From: Paramecium tetraurelia
Lineage: Eukaryota > Ciliophora > Oligohymenophorea > Peniculida > Parameciidae
Direction: 5' to 3'
DNA: 64,000 nucleotides
Assembly: GCF_000165425.1 (NCBI RefSeq)
Contig: NW_001798969.1
Location: 143,022-207,021 of the forward strand
Under the pieces are notes generated by a model. It was given only the letters and a program-made list of their open reading frames with translations. It was not told the origin of the DNA and ran no database searches. Shown here in pieces: positions 37,326 to 48,230 of this stretch. The position numbers and the translations under genes are program-made. Every line of letters begins with the position of its first letter. Position 1 is the stretch's first letter.

Positions 37326-38614
37326 TCAATTCAATTCAATTAACTAGTTAATAAATCCCTCATTAATACAAACCACCTCTCTGCATTCCCTTACGAATTC
37401 ATATGCCTTCTCAAATCCCCAACTAAACTTCCTCATCAAATACATCACTATAAAGCATGCTGATCTCGACTTCCCCTATGCACAATGCACAAATACCTAT
37501 TTAATTATTATTTCCATATTACCTTCCCATTCTCCATCTATAATGCATTTTCTATAAACTGATACACATCTTCAAAGTACTGTTTCACTTCAATGTGAGG
37601 TTCATCGTATATTTTAATGTTCAAATATTTCACTACTATATAGAACACCCTTATTCTTACATTGATCACAATAATTCTTGATCTCAATAGTCGCATTCAC
37701 AACATGAGTTATCCCCAAAATGTCGACCAACATCTCTGTATCTTGTGCATGATCACCTCCTCCCAAATAAAGCTTATTCTCTATTATTTCATTCGGAAAT
37801 GTCTTGTCCAAGAACCCTCTGTTTTTACTTATCTCGTAATTCAAAAACGAATGACTCCCAAAAACTATCTAAATCGGATCCAACATTATAAACAACTGTC
37901 TGACTTTATCCTTGTGATAAATTTCATAGATCTTTAAAGCTGCTCCAAACAATTCTGAATTCATGTATAAACTTCCTTCTCCATGTCCAATGCATTTTGG
38001 CTAACTCACAGATCTCTATTTAATTTTTGGACCATTAGATATTGTTATCTCTTATTATTTAAATAAATAATCTTACCTTGTAATTCTATGACCTTCTTGC
38101 TAGAAGCTATAGTCTGATGTTTATTGAAATGGAGTATAGTTTATTAGGAATCTGTATCAACTAATTCATCATCATCATCTTACATAATCATCGTATTTGC
38201 TCTACTTCTGATTTTGTGTTTCTATTTGTATGGCAATTTCTTTGAAATCTCATGGCACCACTTTGCCACACTTTCCAAAGGGATACAAAACTAATCAGAA
38301 ATTTCAGATCCTTCTCCCTTAATTCTATCCTTGAGTAATAAACTGAACATATCAGAAGTATCGAATGGAACAAAGAAATTGTAATTTCTCTTTCTGGTTT
38401 GAAACAACTTTTCCAATTTCTTCTTCTCAGATTATTAATCAGGGTACTAAAAATGTTTTTACACATCCTCAACAGTCTCCACCTGGTGTATATTAGTAAC
38501 ATGAATACTATTTTTCAAAAAACCATGTTAATGTTCTCTTAAATCATACACGATAAAGGGATATTTTTGAGAGATGTTGAAGAAGTATTGAGGAGTGCAA
38601 AAATTTATTTGCAT
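37326..38614 (-). CDS. Rhodanese-like domain fused to dual-specificity phosphatase
   Basis: 403 residues after three introns (26, 25 and 26 nt). Residues ~1-60 match the start of a rhodanese/CDC25-like fold (YFFNISQKYPFIVYDLREHQ, HGFLKNSIHVTN). The C-terminal ~150 residues are a DSP domain: IIENKLYLGGGDHAQDT, GITHVVNATIEI, and the active site VHCAQGKSRSACFIVMYLM, which fits HCx5R with the nucleophilic Cys. This is the plan of MAP-kinase-phosphatase-like and STYXL1-like proteins. The phosphatase looks active, while the rhodanese domain lacks a visible catalytic Cys and probably serves docking. Convergent with transketolase, only 38 bp between stops. Confidence 0.88.
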
Positions 38615-38674
38615 AAATTAATACATAATTAATCACGTTTCGTAGATTTATCGATCATAATTAATATTAGCTCC

Positions 38675-39944
38675 TCAAACATTAATATCAAGTCTCAAAT
38701 AGTTAATTAAGTATTTAGATACACATAAATAAATCAATCTGTGTTGAGTAGTCAAAAATTCATCACAACTGCAATTCATTTGTTTAAATATCTCTACTGC
38801 CTCCCTACTGTTGATTCTCAAAGTAGGATCCTCTTGCAACATCCCTTACAATAGTCTCTAGATTGTTGAATTCTTAATTGTTGATAAGATCTCCTTGTTA
38901 AATTTGAATATCTTATTCGTATTTAACAATTCTTCGGAATCGGGATGTTATATTAAATATTCTCCAGAAAACCTATCTATCTAAATAAATGTTTACAATT
39001 CATAAATCATAACTCCTAAACTAAACATATCTGATTTAAAATTGTAATTATGGTTCTTTTCAAATACTTCTGGAGCCATATATCCTGGAGTACCACACAA
39101 TTAATCTGTATTGCAAACCTCCTCATTTATCGAGATCGTAAGTCCAAAATCTATCAGCTTCAACTTTCCAATGTTATTTTAAAAGAAAACTACATTTTAT
39201 GGTTTAAAATCTCGATAAATAAATCCTTCTTAATGAAAATAATTAACTAGTGATAATAGTTACTAACTCATTTGAAATTATACTTAAACAATAATCAGCT
39301 TCTCGTTCTCATCTAACTAATTCTTTTTTATCAGTCTTCTCAAGGTGTCCCCTTCAACAAGTTCCATTAAAATGTAAAAGTGCTTCTACTCGATATAGAA
39401 TTCCTTAAGCTACACCATATTTGGATGTTTGAGATTCTGCATACAGAACACTTCATTCAAAAAGTCCTCGATAATAGAAAATTCTCTTACTTTATCATCG
39501 TACTTTCTACACTTCTTGATTGATTTGCAAGCCACCAACTTCCCATCATATTTGGATTAGCACTTAAAAACCTTAATTATATGTTTAATTATACAGTTCC
39601 AAATGCTCCTGAACCAAGAAAGCCGATTATTTGATATAATTTAAAAATATTGTGATATCGCACCTTTCCATCAAGAAATTACTTAAGCAAAGTTAAATTC
39701 TATTTATCCATGTAGAAGTATTCCCATTGACTTTCAATCTGAATGCCGAAGCCAATAATTCTACCATTCCTTTTATCTAGTTTCCAGTTCACTACAGAGT
39801 TTTCTTGTAATTTTAGAATATTCGTAATCTGGTTTTTAATCTTAAAATTTCAAAATACTATACATTTTATAAGACAACTTCATTGGAACGTAATTCGACA
39901 GTGAAGGATTCTTTAAAAATTAGATATTTTTTGTGGCAAATCAT
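38675..39944 (-). CDS. Protein kinase with N-terminal PH-like domain
   Basis: 400 residues after three introns (23, 23 and 21 nt). Residues ~1-100 look like a PH-type beta domain (KYLIFKESFTVELRSNEVVL, GFGIQIESQWEYFYM). The kinase follows: FLGSGAFGTVFKC, LVACKSIKK, a glutamate helix, YRDFKPQNVVFF (HRD as YRD), IDFGLTIS and CGTPGYMAPEVFEK. All catalytic residues are present. Membership is near the CAMK/AGC boundary as in many ciliate kinases; no EF-hands follow. It lies 60 bp upstream of the phosphatase gene on the same strand. Substrates unknown. Confidence 0.85.
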
Positions 39945-40328
39945 TGAAAGTTCAATATTAAAATTAAATAATTAACAATCTAATATATTAATAACTACTT
40001 ATCATTAGTCTCCTTATATAATATTTTTATAATTAAAAAGTACAATATTTATAAAATAATCAGGTCTAACATTTTGGTTAATCTGTGTTCCTATAATTGC
40101 ATTCATGAGACTCCGAATCTTGGTGGTACACTAAAATCAGACTTAGAGGAGATTAATTAAAAAAATATGGCTAATATTTTTTCAACAAAAATTCTAATGC
40201 AAAGAGGAAGCAATTGACAAATCTAGTTGGGAGAGTTGGTCCAGAATGTTTATTTTATTCATTAAATAAAACCAAAAACTAGAGTTTTAAATTGATTTGT
40301 AATAAATTTATAAAAAATGTCTATATAA
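39945..40328. other. Intergenic spacer, divergent promoters
   Basis: 384 bp separating the starts of a minus-strand kinase and a plus-strand membrane protein, so it should hold both promoters. No motif could be assigned and no ORF is supported. Confidence 0.4.
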
Positions 40329-41741
40329 ATGTATATTGTTTTAATATTTTAATTGGCATTAGCAGAATTATTTACAATAAAAAAAGAAGAGTTAAAGACC
40401 TTATTCGCGTTGCCTATTAATGGATAGGATTTCGAACTGCAAACAAACAATGATGAATGGAATGTATGTCAATTGTAGGAGCATTAATTAAAATTACAAT
40501 ATACTTAATACGATGGCAACAATAAAAGCAACTTGGCTATGTTATCACTTTCTTAGCACTCCGTTTTGGTGTTGACCGATGATCGACAGATCAATTATTT
40601 CCAAGACCAAATCCTGTTTTGGCAATACGAGATTCCTTCAAGTGTAGACATTCAAAATGCCACAATGAGATATTGCTAAGTGACATATCTGGTCTATTTC
40701 ATATCGAACCAAGTATATAGATTCAATCCTTATGATAAAAATTTCTAAGAATTCGAAATGTTCTTAAATTACCAACCTCAACAAATAGAAATATGTGATC
40801 AATATATATTTGTACTCAATTAGGGTTTACTTACTATTTATAGCAACAACGATCAAGTTTACGAAATTAAAATGAAGAACTCGGACAACATTACCCATTT
40901 TGCTGTAATAAATAACAGCAACAAAAATGGATATAATATCTATATATTGGACAAGTAAACAGGATTGCAGAAGATTGAGTGGATTCTCACAACTCACACC
41001 ATAACTCAGTTGGATTTAATACAGAATGGAGTGACTATGGGCATTTCTAATGAAAACAACATTTACGTAGCATATAGGAGATAATATAAATATATTATAG
41101 CTCAATATTAAATAATTGATTCGCAATTGCAGATCGTTAGGAAATTGCAGAGTAAGAAAAGCATCCAGAAAATCATAGCATTAAAAGAGTACACGTTATT
41201 TCTCACAAGCAATAAAATAGATTTGCTTTACGAGAATAAAATATATAAGATCCTAAAATTTGGAATCAAGGACATTCAAATCATTGGTAATAAGATTATG
41301 GGAATAAGCATTTTCGACATATTTTAGTATCAATTTGAGGCTGTTCCTAATTCTGTGTAATGTTTTTATCATCTAGATGAAGAGATTCCATACCCATTGG
41401 ATTACTCATTAACTTTCAATGAAATAAACAAGACCATTCATAAGAAAAGGATAGAATTTTCAGTTGAATTATTCATTCACAAATCCAACACAATGAAAAT
41501 AGTCTTGGGTTTCCTTCTGAGTGGAATCCTATTAATGTTGATCTTATCATATACATTCTTGACTCTAAAGTAAAAGAATCTCTTAATAAATGAAATGGAA
41601 TCCAATCTCAAGAAATTCAAAGTCAAACAAGTGCCACTCTTTAAAAGTTTGGAATGTGTCATAAGTCCCAAGGGATAGCACTCTAAACTCTAGAGTTTCG
41701 ATCAAACATCAAATTTTGATTTAAATAAGGTGAGAAACTGA
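40329..41741 (+). CDS. Type I single-pass membrane protein, possible beta-propeller ectodomain
   Basis: 470 residues, single exon. The signal peptide is MYIVLIFQLALAELF. The long ectodomain consists of repeated short beta strands (VLVLTDDRQINYFQDQILFW, YLVYFISNQVYRFNPYD, ILVGISNENNIYVAY-like), consistent with a WD/YWTD-like propeller, which is inference. One membrane span near residue 395 (KIVLGFLLSGILLMLILSY) precedes a Lys-rich cytosolic tail of about 55 residues. The arrangement recalls luminal-sensor proteins such as IRE1, but no kinase follows. Ends 15 bp before the convergent pseudokinase gene. Confidence 0.7.
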
Positions 41742-41756
41742 AGTTATCTAATTATA

Positions 41757-43391
41757 TCAAATAATATATTAAATAAATTAATCAAGAGTTACAATCTACT
41801 CCAATTCTGATAAAGTGAAATCAGAAGTAATTAAATTTATTACTCTTTTAGGAATATTTAGTTAATTGAGATAACAATTCAATCTTAAATCTCCAAGATT
41901 ATGAATCGTATAGTATTGTTTTAGTTTGGATACGCCTATGTCACTTGTTAAACCAATAAACTCTGTAACTTCAATTTCCATTGTTTTGGGTAACGAATAT
42001 AAACAATTGATTAAATCATCTTTGCATGATGATGGCAAGTATATAGAGTTGTAATAATTCTTTATTTCCTTCGGAGTGATGATACGGTTTCTGTTTAAAT
42101 CTATTTGTTGAAATAATATGAAAAGAATGTTAAATTGTTTTTAATCTAAAATTCTTAACAAGTAGTATCTGGCCATGATTTTGTTGAAGCTATTATTTTG
42201 GTGCTTATCAAAATTGTATAATGGCTGTTGCAAAGACTGTATATAATCATTTACGTATGTATTCAGCCAAAGATTGGTTTTGCAATCACTTATTGTGTAT
42301 CTAAGCAGAGGGTCAATGCAAATCATCCCAGAAAGCAATTGCTTCAAATCTTTATGATAATTGTTTAACATTTATTCGATTTGCTATCTGCTTAAACTCT
42401 TGATCTTATTTGATATTTTCCGAGTTGAATTATCTTTAGAACTATCAATAAATGGATGTTCATTCATTAACAATTCCAATGCAATAACTCCCAGAGCCCA
42501 TACATCTCTTGCTTTGGATCTATTCCCAAGAGCAGAAAGACTCTCAGGTGACAAATACATCCAATTTTCAAGTGTTAGTTCTGAGACTTCATGCACTTGA
42601 TTCAATTCTATTAATTTTAACACTCCAAATGGAGTCGAGTTGATCATCTTAAAACTATTCAATGTCAGAGCACTATGTCTCATGTCATTTTCGTGTAAAT
42701 ACTGAATCGATTCAATCATTTAATGAATAAGAATTGCTTTTTCTAATTCAGTTTTATTTTTTAATTAATGATCAACCCAGTATTCATAAATTACATAATA
42801 ATCTTGATCATCAACCTAGATCTCTTACACACCAACGACGTTATCGTGCTCCTAAACAGTAAATCAGGATAAATACAATGTTTTTTTCCTTCAACCACTT
42901 TATAAAGCTTTGGTCTTTCTCGTCATTCTTTCTCAACTATTAACAAATAGCTAATTACTGGTTCTAATTATTCTATACTACACTCAAATTTGAATTGGCT
43001 ACAATAACATTCTAAATTACACAATAAAAGTCCTATCACTTTATGATATTTTTATTTAAATGAATCTTTATGACTAACTTGCTTAGTATTGAGAATGGGA
43101 ATCGCCCCTTTTCTCTTTGTTGATAAACCGATTCTACTTTTTGAGAGGGCCTTCCTTCTTTAAAAGGAATTATTAAGCGCAGCATCAGTGGACTTATCAG
43201 ATATGTAAAACATTTACTTGTGAGGTTTTTACATTTATCATTCTTGTTTCACCTTATTTTTCAGAATCAAAAACCTCTTTCATGTACTTTTCTTGATAAA
43301 ACTTTGTTTTTTAAAAGGTTTTTTCCAAATTCTTATTAACAGGGCTCTATTGTTTGTTAGCATTTTCTTTTTTTGATAAACATACACCCAT
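41757..43391 (-). CDS. CDPK-like pseudokinase with EF-hand remnants
   Basis: 520 residues after three introns (25, 22 and 25 nt). The start MGVCLSKKE fits N-myristoylation at Gly2 with palmitoylation at Cys4, as in calcium-dependent protein kinases. The kinase-like domain keeps the C-lobe scaffold (IQYLHEND, WMYLSPESLSALG, ARDVWALGVIALELLM, CIDPLLRYTISD), but the catalytic loop HRDLKPEN is replaced by RHSALTLNS, DFG by ELN, and neither the Gly loop nor the VAVK lysine is visible. C-terminal text DLNRNRIITPKEIKNYY is an EF-hand-like loop; the others are degenerate. Probably a catalytically dead, membrane-anchored regulator. Confidence 0.8.
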
Positions 43392-43571
43392 TGGTTTTCA
43401 AAACTATATATTTATTTAATTTTTTATAATAAACTTTAAGAAATTAGAAAACGTTAAAATATACCTTGATTGAAAAAGGTTGATCTTTTAATTTTTAAGA
43501 AATTTTGCCATAAATTAGTATAATTTATTTTTAATCAATTAAAATTTGATTAATTAAGACGCTAATCACTA

Positions 43572-43989
43572 ATGAATCATTTACCTAATTTGATTGCCTT
43601 ACATCAATCGAACTATCTTGAATGCATTGCTTATGTTTTGTCTGAAATCTAAGAGCAACAGAAAGCATGTTAAACTATTAATGCATTGAATTGTATAAAT
43701 AAATTGAATGAGATTTGGATAGTTAAGAGTAGAAGCTATCTGAATGGCTGAAGGAATGATAGTATCATAATAGTGGTTTTCTGTTGCTTTTAAATCAAGA
43801 TTCTCACTGAGAAAAAACCACTTTATTTTATTCTATAGATGGGAATTAGATTTTGATTTAGCAACTAAATAAGTGGCAGAAGAGGGTAGTTAATTTGAAT
43901 GAGATGAAGTATTGAAGATTCAAATATTACATAGTTTGTAAAAATAGATTCTCGATTTTCATATTGTGGATTATCATTATTAACATTGA
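43572..43989 (+). CDS. Hypothetical protein (about 122 aa)
   Basis: Starts MNHLPNLIALHQSNYLECIA. Removing candidate introns of 25 and 24 nt gives an open 122-codon frame containing KSRFSLRKNHFILFYRWELD. Without them the frame stops after about 60 codons. No family recognised. It is divergent from the pseudokinase (180 bp between starts). Splicing is the main doubt. Confidence 0.4.
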
Positions 43990-44157
43990 TGTTTAAATTG
44001 AGTTAAATCGGCAAATCTAATTATAAGATAAGGGAAATCTATATAAGTGATTACTAAATTAGAGTAACAAGGATATCATAAATTAATATTGAAAATAATG
44101 GATATCAATAAAACAATAAATGTAGTAGCTTAAAATGATAATTTACTATAACTATAA

Positions 44158-46199
44158 TCAATATATAGATTTTTTAAATTTAGTAAAGTCGACTTGATAC
44201 TTTTTAGGATTATTAGGACTTAATATCTACCTTATTTTTGATATTGTAGTCTTAATATCAAGTGGAGTTTGCCATTCTAACTAACTGTCTTGAGTCTTTG
44301 TACTTGGTGTATGGAGACTTGGTTTAGAAGGATTATGAGAATTGAACTTCAAATTGTTTTGCTTAATTCGAAAGTTTGCAGGAGATTCTGGGATTCTGTT
44401 CTTTTGTTTTGAATTGAAGTTGGGACTGTAAATTCCCTAAGCTTTTTTAAGTGATGAAAGAGTGATTCTCTAAGTGTGTCTGAAATGGTTGACTGCTTTG
44501 GTAGATTGATTTGGGGTTTATTTGCCATATAATTCAAGACTCAATAGGGCTTATGGAGTTTTATTTTTTTATTCTTGATCCTTCACAATGATGATGCTAT
44601 CATAATTGATATCATAGTTGAGATGCCTCTCGGTGAGTTCTGTTTTATGTCGATGATTCATTAACGATAATATTTTTATAATATGTTTGTCATTATATTT
44701 ATGAGAGAAGCCTATAATATTCATAGTCCAATTTAAATTGCATGAAGAATTGAAATAACTTTCTAAATAGTTAAATTGATATTATTACTTTTAAATGTCT
44801 TCTCCTTTGTACACAATGAATTCATGAGGAGTAATATCAAAGAAGCCTAATATCGCGACATTCTTTTGAGTTTATAAGAATTTGATTTTTTAAACTAAAG
44901 CACTAATGCAACTCTTTTTCAGTTTGTATTAGACTATTGAATTGAATGCTAAATCATAGGGTTCGTCGCTTTCATGAACTTAAATTTTTATTATCTAAGA
45001 TTAAATTAACAGGGCTATGATTCCAATAACTGGCCTCTACTATATTTATTGATTGTGTATAGAAATAAACTTCTCATAGCAATCCTTAACTCTCAAATCT
45101 TCAATTAATTATATTGATATTTTACATCTTTTCTCTTAGAATTATTGATTGAGCTTTTGTATAAAGGAGGTGACATGAGTTTCAATAGTGGACATCAATT
45201 GTTTTTTTGCAGTTTGCTTAACTTTCTTCTACATTGCAGAACAAATTCTCTCAACAATCAGGGGATAGGAATCATCAAAATAGACATCCACTTTGAATAT
45301 CTAACTATTATAATTTTATTTCAATTACTCATTCAATTCAATTTATAAACACATAAGTATCTTCGAAATAGGTGAAGATGATCTTAATCGACAATTGGTG
45401 TTTAAATCAAGATATGCTCTTTTTGTACTTGGTAGGACTTATGAATTTTGTATTTGGCAATTTTAGTATGAAGTGCTTTATGTTAGAATATTTATGGTAT
45501 CATTATGCTATGTTGATTTATCTTGGATTAATTCGAATGCTCTAAAACTCTCTACAGTTTCACTCTTGATGCTCTTATAATCTGATTAGTTTTCTTTGTC
45601 TCCAGAGGATTAGGGTGTTTATGGCAGTGGTCTATTCTGCGTGACTTATTTAATCTGGTGATCGATGGTTTCAAATTCCTTTTCTCTATTGGATTCTAGA
45701 GGAAATGGTTGGATTTAACATTTTTTCATTATCAATTAAGCCTTGATTCTAAGAAGATTTTAGAGTAGAATAACGTTGGTTCCAAATTTAGCGCTTGTTG
45801 CTATGAAATTTATTTGGTTTTAAGCGCAATAATTTTCTAATTCGTCTTAAAGTGATAATTGGGAATCTACTTTGTTGTTGATGAGGACAATAAATTAATA
45901 GGAACGATTCAGTTATTTAAGTATTATTTGAATTCTATGAAAATAGATAAAAATATATACTTTGATTTGGCATATTGGATTGATTATGATGATTAGTCAC
46001 ACACAATCAGAAAGCAAAGAGCATCTGGAATGTAGGATTCATCTTTTTAGAATTCATAGATAAATAGTGTTTCTTGCATTTTATCATGTAATTAAACAGT
46101 TTTAAGATCAGTTGAAGAGTCCAATGATTTAAGGATTGTTTTTTTACCAACTGCTTTTGCTCCCGATATGATAGCTTTAAATTGATAATAATATTTCAT
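44158..46199 (-). CDS. Rab-like GTPase domain with very long C-terminal extension
   Basis: 671 residues with one 26-nt intron (45935-45960). Residues ~1-165 follow the Ras/Rab fold: KAIISGAKAVGKKTILKSL (G1), FLIVCDQSSQSI (strand 4), VLINNKVDSQLSL with NKVD (G4) and FIATSAKFG (G5). G1 is GAKAVGKKT, with an extra Lys before the Thr, and the G3 WDTAGQ motif is not recognisable (QETLFIYEFQKDESY), so hydrolysis may be lost. About 500 residues follow, with a coiled-coil and mixed alpha/beta middle and a basic Ser/Pro/Asn-rich tail. No prenylation box. Large Rab-like proteins are known in ciliates; its partner is unknown. Confidence 0.75.
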
Positions 46200-46260
46200 T
46201 TCTAAAATTCAAATTTTGAAATGAATAAAATTTATAGTTAATATAATCTAGAAAGATTAT

Positions 46261-46823
46261 GATTGCGATAATCTATAAAGGATTTACTAAATAAGAATCT
46301 AATTTAGACGTAGTATTACAAAAGAACTGATATCACAATATGAAGGAAAATTATGCAAATTAAAAATATTCTGAAATTGATTAAGACTTATCATACAGAT
46401 TAGAAGAAACTATCAAAATGGGTTAGATTTAAACACTTTCAAGTTGTTCCCAAATAAGAATTATTTAATACTTTTGATAAATGCATAAATATTTGACAAG
46501 GATGTCTATTTAATAAATAAGAAATGATTTTGATCGTTAGTTAAAATGGTTGTAATGGTTACATATATGATTGAATGGAAAGGTTGAGAATTTGTTTCAT
46601 AGTTCAATCCAAAATAATTTAAGTTCTATTTACAATACTCAACCTTACATATGCGAATTACAACTGAAAACAATAATTTTATCCTTAATCTCAACTTTAC
46701 CTCCTAAATACTCACTTATATCTGGAACATAATTTATTGATATCACACCGACTGAATGGAACCAACCTAATGATCAATTTGCAATGTCTATCAAAAATCA
46801 GTTAAATATAGCATATAATTATT
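46261..46823 (+). pseudogene. Probable decayed protein gene
   Basis: Stretches of protein-like text occur in changing frames: MIAIIYKGFTKQESNLDV, QKYSEIDQDLSYRLEETIKM, VVPKQELFNTFDKC, and a longer run ending YICELQLKTIILSLISTLPP / DITPTEWNQPNDQFAMSI. TGA codons near 46495 and 46570 and phase changes cannot all be removed by plausible introns. It could also be a real gene with unusual introns. No family recognised. Confidence 0.4.
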
Positions 46824-46972
46824 GATGCCCATTATCTAATCCATATTAATATCCCTAAGATTAACATATTTAAATAATGAGTTTAAGCATGTCAAGAAAG
46901 AGGAAAATCTGTCTACTTAGGATTCATTAATAATGTGATTAAATAATAAATGATGTTATTAAATAATTATCA

Positions 46973-48196
46973 ATGATTAAAAAGTTATTTTATACATTTT
47001 CAACTATTTCTAATCCTTACAAAGTTTTGGGTATAAACAAGGGGGCTTCACCATAAGAAATAAAATAAGCATATTACAAATTAGCTTAGCTTTACCATCC
47101 AGATAAAAACGCTGCTAAGGATGCTGCTAAAATGTTCACTCAAGTTAATAATGCCTATGAGATTCTGTCAGATGAAGTATTGTTATCTAATAGCATAGAG
47201 CAAAAGAAGGATGTATGACACATGTGGGGTTTAAGAGGATAATAGTGATGAATAAGATTTTGAGGATGAATTGAGAGGCAATGCAAATAGTTATCAATAA
47301 AAAGCAAGGAGAAAATAATCAAAGGGCAAATATTACTCAAAATTTCATTAAGCAGAATATGAGACGATATTTAGCGAGTTTGATCAATTTTTTTAGTAAA
47401 AGCATGGTAAAAAGAAAGCCTACTATGCTAAGAAAAAGGGAGATGATATAAAGTTGGATTTGAATTTGAGCTTCAAAGATTCAGTGTTTGGTGGAAAGCA
47501 TAAATTGTCGTATAATAGATAGAAGACTTGTGATACTTGCAAGGGGAGTAGATGTGCTCCAGGGAAGACAGCACAAAAGTGTTTTTCTTGTGGTGGATCA
47601 GGATGGTTGTTTTATGTAGATGGAGGGAGTTCGATGGAAGTAAAGTGCAACAATTGTGATGGATGGGGAAAGGTAGTTAGAGATCCTTGTCACACATGCG
47701 AGGGGAGTGGAATAGTTGAAAAAGAATTTGATATTGAAATAGAATTACCAAAGGGAATTCAAAATGGGACGATAATTAGATAGTCAAGATATGGTCACGC
47801 AGTATTTACATTCTTTGATAGTAGAGTTAATACTAGGGAGAACCAGGGGATTTGTTGATAGAAGTAGAAGTGGAAGAGGATAATACTTTGAGGAGAGATG
47901 GAAATAACATCATAAGTGAATTAGAGTTGAGTGTGAGTGAGATGGTGTTGGGATGTAAGAAACAGATTCAAACTATTTGGGGTGCATTAGAGGTATGGAA
48001 TTCATATGGAGTTTAGATTTCGATTCCAGGAGCTCAATAGCCTAGGACTAAGTTGTAAATACCGCAGTATGGAATTCAATATGGGTAATCCCAATGGAAG
48101 AAGGGAGATCATATTGTGATTCTGAACTTGGAGATTCCGTAGCAAGTGAATGAGAGAACAAAACAATTATATTATGAACTTTTAAAGCAATTATGA
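46973..48196 (+). CDS. DnaJ (Hsp40) type A co-chaperone, probably mitochondrial
   Basis: 384 residues after three introns (22, 23 and 24 nt). A basic, hydroxylated leader (MIKKLFYTFSTISN) looks like a mitochondrial presequence. The J domain has NPYKVLGINKGASPQEIKQA and HPDKN. The zinc finger shows four Cys pairs (CDTCKGS, CFSCGGSG, CNNCDGWG, CHTCEGSG), defining type A. The C-terminal substrate-binding domain includes GDLLIEVEVEEDNTLRRDGN. It stimulates Hsp70 ATPase and delivers unfolded substrates. The Gly/Phe linker is replaced by a charged Lys/Asp-rich stretch. Confidence 0.9.
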
Positions 48197-48230
48197 TTTC
48201 GAAATCCGTTTTTGTGTTATTAATAATAAA

